From contig KE159796.1 in NCBI GenBank assembly GCA_000403475.2, positions 715,736 to 779,735 of the forward strand: a DNA stretch of 64,000 bases, written 5' to 3'. This document shows, one piece after another, positions 16,393-25,488 of the stretch. Made by a program: the position numbers and the translations under genes. Source of the DNA: Lachnospiraceae bacterium MD308 (GTDB taxonomy: Bacteria; Bacillota; Clostridia; Lachnospirales; Lachnospiraceae). The first letter of the stretch is position 1. Each line of letters begins with the position of its first letter. Below the pieces are notes generated by a model. That model was not told the DNA's origin and did no database searches. It was given only the letters and a program-made list of their open reading frames with translations.

Positions 16393-17173
16393 TTTTCATA
16401 CACATATGTTTCCGCCTGTAATTGCAGGGCGGACGCTTGCGAAGCTTGCGGAATGTTCCGGGAAAGCTCCGGAGACGGACGGGACATATGAGGGACTTCT
16501 CCGCTCTTCAAAGGAGGCAGGGATTGAGTGCTCTGTGGTGCTTCCTATCGCTACGAAGCCGTCTCAGTTTCGGACGATCAATGAGTACGCGGCGCGTTTC
16601 CAGGAGGGAGAGGTGATTTCCTTTGGAAGTGTTCACCCGGATTCTTCTGACTATAAGGCAGAACTCAGACAGATTAAGGCTATGGGAATGAAAGGCATCA
16701 AGCTTCACCCGGATTATCAGGATGTGTATTTTAATGATATCCGCTATAAAAGGCTGGTATCGTACGCAACAGAGCTGGGCATGATCATCAGTGTACATGC
16801 AGGCAAAGATCCTCTGTGCCCGGAGAATGTTCACTGTACGCCCCGGATGGCGGCAGAATTAATAGACGAAGTGGCGCCGGACAAGCTTGTGTTAGCCCAT
16901 CTTGGAGGGAATCAGCAGTGGGATGAAGTAGAGCGGTATCTGGTGGGAAAAGACGTATATCTTGACACAGCGGTGATTTTTGATTATATTGAGCAGGAGC
17001 AGTTCTTGAGGATACTGCGAAATCATGGGAGTGACAGGATACTCTTCGCTACGGACAGCCCATGGGCAGGGCAGAAGAGGTTTGTAAAAGTGATGAGGAG
17101 TATGCCTGTGACTGAAGATGAACGGGAGAACGTGTTTGGGGGGAATGCGGGGAAACTGCTAGGGTTACTATAA
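16382..17173 (+). CDS. Amidohydrolase family protein (metal-dependent TIM barrel)
   Basis: A 263-residue amidohydrolase-2-like protein. Metal ligands appear in the usual order: DFHTH at the N terminus, KLHPDYQDVYF, SVHAGKDP, LAHLGGN and FATDSPW. Such enzymes hydrolyse or decarboxylate small cyclic or carboxylated substrates; the reaction is not predictable here. A GTG at 16373 could add three residues, but the ATG at 16382 lies at a better distance from GAGAGG and matches the family N terminus (MIIDFHTH). It overlaps the CBS gene by eleven bases and is followed one base later by the polymerase gene. Confidence 0.85.
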   Translation: MIIDFHTHMFPPVIAGRTLAKLAECSGKAPETDGTYEGLLRSSKEAGIECSVVLPIATKPSQFRTINEYAARFQEGEVISFGSVHPDSSDYKAELRQIKAMGMKGIKLHPDYQDVYFNDIRYKRLVSYATELGMIISVHAGKDPLCPENVHCTPRMAAELIDEVAPDKLVLAHLGGNQQWDEVERYLVGKDVYLDTAVIFDYIEQEQFLRILRNHGSDRILFATDSPWAGQKRFVKVMRSMPVTEDERENVFGGNAGKLLGLL

Positions 17174-17174
17174 A

Positions 17175-18344
17175 ATGAAGACACAATATACAAGAAGCAC
17201 TCTGATGTTTTTAATTGCATACGCTGTTTGGATAACGGTTACTCTTTTTAATTATACTTATATAAAAATTTTATTACCTAAAAAACTTCCGATGAGCGAT
17301 TTACTCGTATATATGCAATGGGCAGTTTGTGTTTTGTTAATACTAAAGTTTTGGGATGATAAAACATACCGATTACGGAATTTTGTCGGAATAGCGATTA
17401 TATTCTTTGTGGGATATATTGAATATTCTGTGAAAGATAAGACAGTGCTGCTTTTTATGTTATGTATATTTATATATAGTTCATCCAATGTGGATTTTCA
17501 TGATATAATGAAAGTCACTTTGGCTGTAGAAGTGGTAGTATTGATTGTTACTGTTGTATTATCACTTAATGGTGTTATTCCTAATAACATTTGGGATGAG
17601 GGAGTGCGGCATCGGTATGATATGGGGTTTGTGTATTGTACTTTTGGAAGCCATCTTATGTTGTTCATCACGATGGTATATTCTTGTATACGGAAAAGGC
17701 TTACTTTCTTTGAGACGTTTGTTTTGGCAATGTTTAATTTATGGCTGTATTCATATAACGATACAAGACTTGACATGTGCATAGTAATTCCATTTTTGAT
17801 TTTTTTGTATGTGTGGACACATTTTGTACGTGGAATCAGGAAAAATTTTGTTACTAAAGCGATGTTTCAGTATGGCGGAATAATTATAGCGATTATTTCT
17901 ATTGCCGGACATTTTTTTTATAATTCTAATATTCTTTTTTTTGAAAAATTAAATAGTTTGTTAAGTAATAGGTTGAGTTTGGGGCATGAGGCAATTCAAA
18001 GTTATGGTTTTACTTTGTTCGGACAACATATTCAGTGGGTGGGGCAGGGGAGTGTAAAGAACAACCCCCAGCTTATATACAATTATGTAGATAGTTCTTT
18101 CCTAAAGTATACTTTGAATTACGGTATTGTATTTATGCTTCTTTTGCTTGCCGGGTTAGTATATATCGGAGGAAAAGCAATTGAACAGGAAGAACAGGCA
18201 CTTTGCACATCATTGCTGTTTTTGTATGTGTTTGCTATGGTAGATGCGGAGCTTTGTGTTCTGGCTTTCCATCCGTTTTTACTGAAAATTGGAGCGTTAC
18301 TGAATCCGGCACTGGAGGAAAGAGATGGAGAAACAGGCAGATAG
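17175..18344 (+). CDS. Polysaccharide polymerase-like membrane protein (Wzy-type)
   Basis: A 389-residue protein with about ten to eleven transmembrane helices and a long loop near residues 255-310 (GHEAIQSYGFTLFGQHIQWVGQ... SSFLKYTLNYGI), the pattern of Wzy-type polymerases, where a loop near the C terminus joins repeat units outside the membrane. There is no sequence motif tight enough for proof. Its last twenty bases overlap the Wzz-like gene downstream, which fits a polymerase with its chain-length regulator. It starts the second polysaccharide locus and reads on from the amidohydrolase, so transcription may come from further upstream. Confidence 0.75.
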   Translation: MKTQYTRSTLMFLIAYAVWITVTLFNYTYIKILLPKKLPMSDLLVYMQWAVCVLLILKFWDDKTYRLRNFVGIAIIFFVGYIEYSVKDKTVLLFMLCIFIYSSSNVDFHDIMKVTLAVEVVVLIVTVVLSLNGVIPNNIWDEGVRHRYDMGFVYCTFGSHLMLFITMVYSCIRKRLTFFETFVLAMFNLWLYSYNDTRLDMCIVIPFLIFLYVWTHFVRGIRKNFVTKAMFQYGGIIIAIISIAGHFFYNSNILFFEKLNSLLSNRLSLGHEAIQSYGFTLFGQHIQWVGQGSVKNNPQLIYNYVDSSFLKYTLNYGIVFMLLLLAGLVYIGGKAIEQEEQALCTSLLFLYVFAMVDAELCVLAFHPFLLKIGALLNPALEERDGETGR

Positions 18345-19710
18345 AATTATTCATTTAGATGACATGCTGCTATATATTTTGGAGCAATGGAAGATATTGA
18401 TAGCAGGTATAATTATTATTGGAATTGTATTTGGCGGTATGGGGATGGTTATTGTCAATAAAAAGTATAAAACTGCTTCAGAGATGAATAATGATGCAGT
18501 GAAAGAGATAAGTGTTTCCGGTTCGGATCTTATAAATGTTGACATGATATTATATTTGGAAAAGGCAATTAAGAATCAGAAAGAATACAATGCTAATTCA
18601 ATATTGATGAAAATCAATCCTTTTGAGAAGAGAGTTGCATCTATAAGATATCAATTTCAAGTGACAGAGGACATTGACCCTGAATTAAATGAAGACAAAT
18701 TGGCGCAGGGAGTAAAAGCATACCAGAATGTCTTGCGCAGCAAGGAGATTTGTGACTATATAAAAAAGTTGTCTTTGATTGAGGATGATAATAATGAAGT
18801 GCGTTATTTGAAAGAGTTAATCAGTCTGGAAATAGATATTCAGGGGACAGTGACTGTAAATGTATGCGCACCCGATGAACAATTGGCACAGGATTTAAAA
18901 GAAGCGATTAAGGATTACTTGGATGATAAGTGTGAAAAAGTTTTAGGGAAATATAGCAATCTGACTGTTAAAATAGATTCGGAGAGTGTTATTACGGTAG
19001 TAGATATAGGTTTGCACAATCAACAAACTGCGCAGTATAATAACATGCAAAATCTGCGGTCGATGCTTGAAGCGCGTCGATTAGATTTGTCGGATGAGGC
19101 AAAGCAATATCTGGCATTGGCAAAAAAAGTGTCCAAAGAAGGTAACTATAAATCAGGGCAGCCATTGTATGCAGAGATAGACCATCAAGATACGGGGGTG
19201 TCTGGGAAATTATATGAGGCAGGGATTTATGCATTTAAAAGGGTAGTACTCTTTGCGTGTTTATTTATTGTATGGTTTGGACTAAGATATATGTGGTCCA
19301 CTAAATTAATGTATGCATACGATTTGCGGGAAATGAATGGTATCCGGGTAGTGGAGGTTTTATCTGACTTAGATGCGAATATGATTTGTGTATTAGCAGA
19401 GAAAATAACTGTCTGTTTAGCGGATGGCAGTAATGATGTGTTGTTTATCAGTAGTGATATGGCGCGTATAAATATTAGTATTTTAGAAAGTCTCAAGACT
19501 GCATTGATAAAGAAAGGTATATCTGTAGAGTGTCTTTCTGGTATGGATGATGCCAAGATGCTTAATTGTGTGAAAGATAGTAAGAATATTATTATAGTTG
19601 AAAGTATCGGACAGTCAAAATATAGTCGAATAAAGAAATGTATAGATAATATTTATTGTTTTAACAAAGAGATAGCTGGTGCGCTGGTTATTAAATTAGA
19701 CAAAAGATAA
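18325..19710 (+). CDS. Wzz/CpsC-like chain-length protein with degenerate kinase-like C-terminal domain
   Basis: A 461-residue two-helix membrane protein: helix 1 near residues 24-45 (ILIAGIIIIGIVFGGMGMVIV), a large extracytoplasmic region with predicted coiled-coil (residues 60-300), and helix 2 near 308-326. This is the Wzz/CpsC layout of polysaccharide co-polymerases. The cytoplasmic tail of about 135 residues follows the strand order of tyrosine autokinases (DVLFISSD..., SLKTALIKKGISVECLSG, NIIIVES, AGALVIKLDKR) but has no GxxxxGKS Walker A. It may be a dead kinase-like domain that only binds partners. It overlaps the polymerase gene upstream. Confidence 0.78.
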   Translation: MEKQADRIIHLDDMLLYILEQWKILIAGIIIIGIVFGGMGMVIVNKKYKTASEMNNDAVKEISVSGSDLINVDMILYLEKAIKNQKEYNANSILMKINPFEKRVASIRYQFQVTEDIDPELNEDKLAQGVKAYQNVLRSKEICDYIKKLSLIEDDNNEVRYLKELISLEIDIQGTVTVNVCAPDEQLAQDLKEAIKDYLDDKCEKVLGKYSNLTVKIDSESVITVVDIGLHNQQTAQYNNMQNLRSMLEARRLDLSDEAKQYLALAKKVSKEGNYKSGQPLYAEIDHQDTGVSGKLYEAGIYAFKRVVLFACLFIVWFGLRYMWSTKLMYAYDLREMNGIRVVEVLSDLDANMICVLAEKITVCLADGSNDVLFISSDMARINISILESLKTALIKKGISVECLSGMDDAKMLNCVKDSKNIIIVESIGQSKYSRIKKCIDNIYCFNKEIAGALVIKLDKR

Positions 19711-19745
19711 ATTTGTTTTGCATCCATCTAAGATACATTGTTTTA

Positions 19746-19774
19746 TAGACTTTTTAATTTGTTTGTAGTATAAT
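19746..19774 (+). promoter_or_regulatory. Candidate promoter of the second polysaccharide biosynthesis operon
   Basis: TAGACT at 19746-19751, a 17-base spacer and a perfect TATAAT at 19769-19774 in the 150-base gap after the Wzz-like gene. The -35 box matches the consensus at four of six bases. It would drive the dehydratase gene and the long run downstream. Confidence 0.55.
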
Positions 19775-19860
19775 ATCCGAAATGAACAGAGAATATTGTT
19801 AATTTAGAATTAAACATAATCGGATAAAAAGCAAATAAAAAGTAAAAATATGTGGATAAT

Positions 19861-21729
19861 ATGATAAAGTACACATCGAGAAAGGTATTGTATTATATGA
19901 TAGGAAGCGGAAAAAGAAGAGCAATTTTTATAGGGGTCATAGATGCACTGATTGTAATATTCAGTGCATTATTGGCGTTGGCGCTGAGATTTAATTTTGA
20001 GACGATACCGGCGCAGTATTTGGAACCAGCCATTCGCTGTCTTCCGCTGGATGTGGTGATTGCGATATTTGTCATGCGTTTTTTTAAATTGTATAACAGG
20101 GTATGGACGTATGCGTCTATAGAAGAAAGTATGTCTATAATCAAGGCAACGGTTTGTATTGAGACAGCGTTTGTTTTGTACCATACTTTTTTACAGATAC
20201 CGATGCCAAGAAGTTTCTACGTGTTTGATGCAGCATTACTATTTTTGCTGTTCTTAGGCCTTCGTTTTGGAAAACGGATTCAAAAGCAATTATTTCCTGG
20301 TAAATCTGATAATAAATCAAAAAAAAGAACGCTGCTTGTTGGCGGCGGTTCTGCTGCGTCTATTTTGATACAGGAGACGCAGCGTATTACGCACGGACCT
20401 AGAGTGATTATATGTATTATAGATGATAATGTTAATAAGAGGGGAAAATATCTGCGGAATGTTCCAATTGTAGGTACAAGAGAGGATATTCCGACTGTAG
20501 TAAATAGATATAAGATAGACGAGATTATTATAGCGATCCCGTCAGCCACTTCTAAGATGGTGAAAGAGATTCTTGAGGTGTGCCATGAAACAGATGCTAA
20601 GGTGAAGATCCTTCCGGCAATTGCAGCTGGATTCACGGAGTCTCTGTCAGATATGGTGCGAGAAGTGCGGTACGAAGATTTATTGGGAAGAGATCCGATA
20701 AAGGTTAATCAGGCGGGAATCGGTACTTTTCTGGGAGGGAAGACAGTGCTCGTGACCGGTGGGGGAGGCTCTATCGGTTCAGAGCTATGCCGCCAGATTG
20801 TCAAGTACAATCCTGCAAGACTGATTATATTTGACATCTATGAAAACAACGCTTATGAGATTCAGATGGAGCTGGAGCGCCATTATCCGGAACTTCAGAT
20901 AATTACGCTGATTGGTTCAGTCAGGGATTATGACAGGCTAGAAAAGATGTTCAAAGATTATAAGCCGCAGATTATCTATCATGCGGCTGCCCATAAACAT
21001 GTACCCCTTATGGAGGATTCGCCTAATGAGGCAATTAAGAATAACTGCCTTGGAACATTTAATATGGCGAAACTGGCAGATAAGTATAAGGCAGAAAACT
21101 TTACGCTAATCTCTACAGACAAAGCAGTACGTCCGACGAATGTAATGGGGGCGACAAAGCGCATCTGTGAGATGATTATCCAGAGTTACGCGAAGAAGTC
21201 GGAACATACGAGATATGCGGCAGTCCGGTTTGGAAATGTGCTGGGGAGCAATGGATCAGTGATTCCACTGTTCCTGAAACAGATAGAAGAGGGCGGACCG
21301 GTGACGGTAACCCATAAGGAAATTACCCGGTTCTTCATGACGATACCGGAGGCCGTGTCCTTAGTATTACAGGCAAGTTTGTTTGCTAGGGGCGGGGAAA
21401 TCTTTGTGCTGGATATGGGGAAACCGGTTAAGATCTATGAGCTGGCGGAGAACCTTATACGGATGAAAGGGTATAAGCCGAATCAGGATATATTGATAGA
21501 GATCAGTGGGCTTAGGCCAGGCGAAAAGCTGTATGAAGAGCTTTTGATGGATGAGGAAGGGCTTACGAAGACTGCGAATGAGAAGATATTTGTGGGGCAT
21601 CCGATTGCGATGGATGAGGAGCACTTTTTTGAACAGTTAAATCAACTTATTGATTATAGTAAAGAAAATAGTGACAACATTCAGAGAGAAATAGCAAAGA
21701 TTTGTACTACGTATAAGCGTAAATTATAG
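19861..21729 (+). CDS. Membrane-bound UDP-GlcNAc 4,6-dehydratase-like protein (CapD/PglF/WbpM family)
   Basis: About 622 residues. Four N-terminal helices are followed by a first Rossmann domain (RTLLVGGGSAASILIQE) and a C-terminal extended SDR domain with VLVTGGGGSIGSELCRQI and STDKAVRPTNVMGATKR. As in FlaA1/PglF enzymes, methionine stands where classical SDRs have the catalytic tyrosine, with the neighbouring D and K kept. These enzymes convert UDP-GlcNAc to the 4-keto-6-deoxy sugar that starts synthesis of bacillosamine, FucNAc or QuiNAc. A GTG at 19852 is an alternative start; neither has a strong ribosome binding site. It likely supplies the first sugar for the phosphosugar transferase at 23834. 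Confidence 0.9.
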   Translation: MIKYTSRKVLYYMIGSGKRRAIFIGVIDALIVIFSALLALALRFNFETIPAQYLEPAIRCLPLDVVIAIFVMRFFKLYNRVWTYASIEESMSIIKATVCIETAFVLYHTFLQIPMPRSFYVFDAALLFLLFLGLRFGKRIQKQLFPGKSDNKSKKRTLLVGGGSAASILIQETQRITHGPRVIICIIDDNVNKRGKYLRNVPIVGTREDIPTVVNRYKIDEIIIAIPSATSKMVKEILEVCHETDAKVKILPAIAAGFTESLSDMVREVRYEDLLGRDPIKVNQAGIGTFLGGKTVLVTGGGGSIGSELCRQIVKYNPARLIIFDIYENNAYEIQMELERHYPELQIITLIGSVRDYDRLEKMFKDYKPQIIYHAAAHKHVPLMEDSPNEAIKNNCLGTFNMAKLADKYKAENFTLISTDKAVRPTNVMGATKRICEMIIQSYAKKSEHTRYAAVRFGNVLGSNGSVIPLFLKQIEEGGPVTVTHKEITRFFMTIPEAVSLVLQASLFARGGEIFVLDMGKPVKIYELAENLIRMKGYKPNQDILIEISGLRPGEKLYEELLMDEEGLTKTANEKIFVGHPIAMDEEHFFEQLNQLIDYSKENSDNIQREIAKICTTYKRKL

Positions 21730-21753
21730 TTAAAAAAGAAAGGTGATTTAAAT

Positions 21754-22578
21754 ATGTCACTTAAACTCATGTATATTACGAATAGAGCAGATATTGCCCA
21801 AATTGCTGAGACATCGGGAGTAGATCGTATATTTGTTGATATGGAATATATTGGAAAGTCATTACGACAAGGTGGTATGGATACAGTTCAGAATTGCCAT
21901 ACGATAGAAGATATAAAATATATTTCTGAATCAATTTCAACAGCGGATTTGTTAGTGCGTGTAAACCCAATACATGATGAAACAGGGGATTATGTATCGT
22001 CGGAAGAAGAAATTAATCATGTAATTGAAAATGGAGCAAATATTATTATGCTGCCTTATTTTAAAAAGGTAGCAGAAGTTGAAAAATTTATCAAAATAGT
22101 TAACCATCGTGCAAAAGTAATTCCTCTACTTGAAACCCCAGAAGCAGTTGAGGTCATTGACGATATTTTACAGCTTGAAGGCTTGGATGAAATTTTTGTT
22201 GGGTTAAATGATTTGAGCTTAGGATATGGGAAAAAATTTATGTTTGAACTATTGAGTGACGGAACGGTAGAGAATTTATGTTATAAATTTAAAAAAGCTA
22301 ATGTTCCATATGGATTTGGTGGAATTGCCGCTTTGGGAAAAGGGATACTTCCTGCAGAAAAAATTATTACGGAACACTATCGCCTAGGTTCTAGTTGTGC
22401 AATATTATCGCGGAGCTTTTGTAATATAGATCAAGTCAAACATATGGGTGAGATAAGTAAAATATTTTTGAATGGTGTAAAGGAAATAAGAGATTTTGAA
22501 AAGGAAGTATCTATTCACAGTACCTTTTTTTCAAAAAATCAAAAAGAAGTTAAAGAAATTGTTCAACGAATTATTTGA
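21754..22578 (+). CDS. HpcH/HpaI aldolase / citrate lyase beta-like protein
   Basis: A 274-residue protein of the class II pyruvate aldolase TIM-barrel family. Recognisable are GVDRIFVDMEYIGKS, the arginine of DLLVRVNP, the metal-site glutamate of IPLLETPEAVEVID and the aspartate of GLNDLSLGYGKKFMFE. Relatives cleave or form C-C bonds between pyruvate-type enolates and aldehydes. AGAAAGGTG precedes the ATG. It is followed closely by a PLP decarboxylase, a phosphosugar transferase and a class IV aminotransferase. An aldolase in a polysaccharide locus suggests synthesis of an unusual acidic or amino-acid-like substituent, but the substrate is not known. Confidence 0.82.
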   Translation: MSLKLMYITNRADIAQIAETSGVDRIFVDMEYIGKSLRQGGMDTVQNCHTIEDIKYISESISTADLLVRVNPIHDETGDYVSSEEEINHVIENGANIIMLPYFKKVAEVEKFIKIVNHRAKVIPLLETPEAVEVIDDILQLEGLDEIFVGLNDLSLGYGKKFMFELLSDGTVENLCYKFKKANVPYGFGGIAALGKGILPAEKIITEHYRLGSSCAILSRSFCNIDQVKHMGEISKIFLNGVKEIRDFEKEVSIHSTFFSKNQKEVKEIVQRII

Positions 22579-22606
22579 CTTGTTATAGTATGGAATGGAG
22601 ATAGCT

Positions 22607-23818
22607 ATGAAATTAGATGTAAATATTTTAAGTGGATTACGAAGAGAATATGGGGAAGCATTTTATTTGTTGGATTCTGTACAATTTAAAAAAAATTTTT
22701 TAGAATTGAAATATGAATTTTCAAAAATATACAGTGATTTTAATATTGCATATTCTTATAAGACAAATTATATACCCCAAATTTGTCGAATTGTCAATGA
22801 ACTTGGAGGATATGCCGAAGTGGTTTCTGAAATGGAAACTGAGCTTGCGTTTAAAATAGGAGTAGAGCCTCAAAAAATCATATGGAATGGTCCAATTAAA
22901 AATCCACAAGTACTTCAATGGTTTTTGGAGCGAGGTGGAACAGTCAATATTGATTCGATTGATGAATATAAGATAATAAAAGAAATAGTAAGCAAGCATT
23001 CAAATCATATTTATAATATTGGAATTAGATGTAATTTTGATGTGAATGATGGAGTTTTGTCAAGATTTGGCATTGATATTGATAGTGAAGAGTTTCAGGA
23101 AGTATTAGCGTTTACACAGAATGCAGCTAATGTAAAATTGATTAATTTGCAATGTCATTTTGCTAAACGACAGATAGACTATTGGCCAGCAAGGGTGAAA
23201 GGAATGCTAGAGTTAATTGATAGGATTGGAGTTATTCCTGAAAGAATAGACCTGGGAGGTGGATTGTTTGGAAAAATGGAAGATAGCCTAAAAAAGCAAT
23301 TTAGAACAAATATTCCGGAATATAAGGATTATGCAAAAGTAGTTGCTACTATGTTTGAAAAAAAATTCAAAAATTTGAACAATAGACCAGAATTAATGCT
23401 CGAACCGGGTTCAGCTTTGATAGGCGATTGTATGAAGTTTGTAGGGACAATTAAAACGATAAAAAGTATACGAGGAAAAACTATAGTGTCTGTTTTGGGT
23501 AGTCAGAAAAATATAAGTATGTCAAACATAAACCCTCCTATTCAGATTTTTGCAATGGGAAACACACAACATAAATTTGAAAACGTTGATTTTGTTGGAT
23601 TTACTTGTATTGAATCAGATATTCTTTACCGGAATTATACGGGAAATCTGGCAATTGGCGATATGATGGTTATCAGTAATTGTGGCTCATATTCTTTGGT
23701 TATGAAACCTCCGTTTATTTTACCTAACTTTCCTGTGCTAGATGTTTCAGAAGGTGATGTTGAGGTTATAAAAAATGGTGAGACTTTTAAAGATATTTTT
23801 AATACTTTTAATTTTTAA
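22607..23818 (+). CDS. PLP-dependent decarboxylase, diaminopimelate/ornithine decarboxylase group IV
   Basis: About 403 residues of the alanine-racemase-fold decarboxylase family. Visible are the PLP lysine region IAYSYKTNYIPQIC, HFAKRQ, the glycine-rich phosphate site IDLGGGLFGKM and the EPGSALIGD motif. The late NCGSYSLVMKPPF region is the family's C-terminal active-site block. The start at 22607 is preferred over 22595 because TGGAG lies six bases before it. It decarboxylates an amino acid bearing a distal amino or acid group. Because it lies between an aldolase and a phosphosugar transferase, it more likely serves polysaccharide decoration than lysine synthesis (inference). Confidence 0.85.
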   Translation: MKLDVNILSGLRREYGEAFYLLDSVQFKKNFLELKYEFSKIYSDFNIAYSYKTNYIPQICRIVNELGGYAEVVSEMETELAFKIGVEPQKIIWNGPIKNPQVLQWFLERGGTVNIDSIDEYKIIKEIVSKHSNHIYNIGIRCNFDVNDGVLSRFGIDIDSEEFQEVLAFTQNAANVKLINLQCHFAKRQIDYWPARVKGMLELIDRIGVIPERIDLGGGLFGKMEDSLKKQFRTNIPEYKDYAKVVATMFEKKFKNLNNRPELMLEPGSALIGDCMKFVGTIKTIKSIRGKTIVSVLGSQKNISMSNINPPIQIFAMGNTQHKFENVDFVGFTCIESDILYRNYTGNLAIGDMMVISNCGSYSLVMKPPFILPNFPVLDVSEGDVEVIKNGETFKDIFNTFNF

Positions 23819-23833
23819 TTGAGGGAATGGTAG

Positions 23834-24517
23834 ATGAGTAAAATAAATTTATTATTAAAAAGAATGTTTGATATTTTATCATCTTTAATTGCTATCTTTC
23901 TTTTAATTCCTGTTTGGCTTGGAGTTGCGATTGCAATAAAGCATGATTCGAAGGGACCTGTGTTTTTTAAACAAGAGAGAAGAACAAAAGATGGGAAAAT
24001 TTTTCAATTACTTAAATTTAGGACAATGGTGGTTAACGCCGAAAACATGGGAAGTGGGTTGTTTAATTTTGAAAATGATCCAAGAGTGACGAAGGTAGGA
24101 CAAAAACTTAGAGCTTCTAGTGTGGACGAGTTGCCGCAACTCTTTAATATATTATTTGGAACGATGACATTGGTAGGACCTAGACCATGTGTAAAATATG
24201 AATTGGGCGATTTTGATACTTTGAATCATAAATATAAAAAGAGATTTCAAGTTAAAGCAGGATTAACAGGATTAGCACAAATAAAAGGAAGAAATGATAT
24301 TTCATGGGATGAAAAGGTTGTATATGATAATCAGTATGTTGATAATTTTCATCGAATAGGCATTTTTGAAGATATAAAAATTTTAGTTATTTCCGTCTTC
24401 AAAGTTCTTAAAAAGGAAAATATTTATGAAAGTAAAGTGGATGATGCAATGGATTCTGTAGAGGCAGCAAAAGCTGCAGAAGAAGAAATTATAAGGATTG
24501 CTCATTTGCCAGATTGA
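23834..24517 (+). CDS. Undecaprenyl-phosphate sugar-1-phosphate transferase (PglC/WcaJ-type core)
   Basis: A 227-residue monotopic phosphoglycosyl transferase that starts repeat-unit assembly by moving a sugar-1-phosphate onto undecaprenyl phosphate. It has an N-terminal membrane hairpin (residues 8-36, KRMFDILSSLIAIFLLIPVWL), then GPVFFKQERR, GKIFQLLKFRTM, DELPQLFNILFGTMTLVGPRPC and KAGLTGLAQIKGRNDISWDEK. A 25-residue helical tail rich in A and E follows the usual end. The PglF-like dehydratase at 19861 is the natural source of its UDP-sugar. Placed between the decarboxylase and the class IV aminotransferase. Confidence 0.93.
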   Translation: MSKINLLLKRMFDILSSLIAIFLLIPVWLGVAIAIKHDSKGPVFFKQERRTKDGKIFQLLKFRTMVVNAENMGSGLFNFENDPRVTKVGQKLRASSVDELPQLFNILFGTMTLVGPRPCVKYELGDFDTLNHKYKKRFQVKAGLTGLAQIKGRNDISWDEKVVYDNQYVDNFHRIGIFEDIKILVISVFKVLKKENIYESKVDDAMDSVEAAKAAEEEIIRIAHLPD

Positions 24518-24533
24518 TACGGAGGAAAAAAAG

Positions 24534-25469
24534 ATGAAGTATGATGTATCGGACAGGAGGATTTGGTTTAAGGGACAAATATTAAGTGTAAATGATGCCC
24601 AAATTAATGTCTTGGCGCCAACATCTCAATTTGGATTGAATGTTTTTGAGGGGATTCCATGTTATTGGAATGAAAATGAAAGGCAGCTATATGCTTTTCG
24701 ACTGAAAGATCATTATGACAGATTGTTACATTCTGCAAAATTACTTCAGATAGAGTGCGCTCTTGATAGGGATTACCTTACCAAGGCTTTTGTGGATGTT
24801 ATTAGGGCTAACGGATATGACGAAAATCTCTCTGTAAGACAAACATTATTTGTTGATGGATTCGGCTCGTGGGGGTCAGAAGGACCGGTTGAAATGTTTA
24901 TTGCGCCAATACCAAGAGGAAGAACAAGTGCAGAATATAATAAAACAGGGCTACACTGTTGTGTGGCATCGTGGAGGAGGATTAGTGACGAGACATTATC
25001 TCCCCGTATTAAATGTGGGGCGAATTATATGAATAGCCGAGTAGGACACAGAGAAGCTCTACGAAATGGTTATGATACATGCATTTTTTTAAATGAAGCC
25101 GGAAAAGTTTCAGAAGGTCCGGGATCATGCCTATTTATAGTAAAAAATAATGAAGTTATCACGCCTAGTCTTACGGATAGCGTTCTTGAAAGTATTACCA
25201 GGGACAGTATCGTGAAAATCGCAAAGGCAAATAATATTCGAGTAGTTGAGAGGACAATTGACAGAACAGAACTTTACACATGTGATGAGGCTTTTCTATG
25301 TGGCTCTGCAATGGAGATTACACCAATTTTAACTATAGATAGATATAAGATCTCTGATGGAAAGGCAGGCAAAATTACGAATTGTCTTCATCAATTGTAT
25401 TTGGATATTGTAACTGGAAGAGAAAAAAGCAAAAAACATTGGTTGACTCCAATTTATGATCAAAAGTGA
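24534..25469 (+). CDS. Class IV PLP aminotransferase (branched-chain aminotransferase-like)
   Basis: About 311 residues of the fold-type IV aminotransferase family. The start at 24534 is set by GGAGG at 24521-24525 and gives MKYDVSDRRIWFKGQ. Key sites are FGLNVFEGIPCYW, the PLP lysine in SPRIKCGANYMNSR, the glutamate-bearing LNEAGKVSEGPGSCLFIV, and LCGSAMEITPI. Members transaminate branched-chain amino acids, D-amino acids or aminodeoxychorismate. In this place it is unlikely to be a bulk IlvE; with the aldolase and decarboxylase it may build an amino-acid-derived substituent of the polysaccharide. Confidence 0.85.
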   Translation: MKYDVSDRRIWFKGQILSVNDAQINVLAPTSQFGLNVFEGIPCYWNENERQLYAFRLKDHYDRLLHSAKLLQIECALDRDYLTKAFVDVIRANGYDENLSVRQTLFVDGFGSWGSEGPVEMFIAPIPRGRTSAEYNKTGLHCCVASWRRISDETLSPRIKCGANYMNSRVGHREALRNGYDTCIFLNEAGKVSEGPGSCLFIVKNNEVITPSLTDSVLESITRDSIVKIAKANNIRVVERTIDRTELYTCDEAFLCGSAMEITPILTIDRYKISDGKAGKITNCLHQLYLDIVTGREKSKKHWLTPIYDQK

Positions 25470-25488
25470 AATTGTACGAGGAGGCAAT

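Noticed and set aside
17911-17918. T runs of seven or eight in AT-rich membrane protein genes as slippage sites
   Set aside because: Such T runs are common by composition in TTT-rich codons of these genes, so they carry little signal compared with the G tracts.
22607-23818. Calling the PLP decarboxylase lysA
   Set aside because: It has the family motifs but lies in a polysaccharide locus next to an aldolase and aminotransferase; a lysine role cannot be claimed from the sequence.
24534-25469. Calling the class IV aminotransferase ilvE
   Set aside because: Family match is good, but the context is polysaccharide synthesis and ilvBN are far away under separate control.
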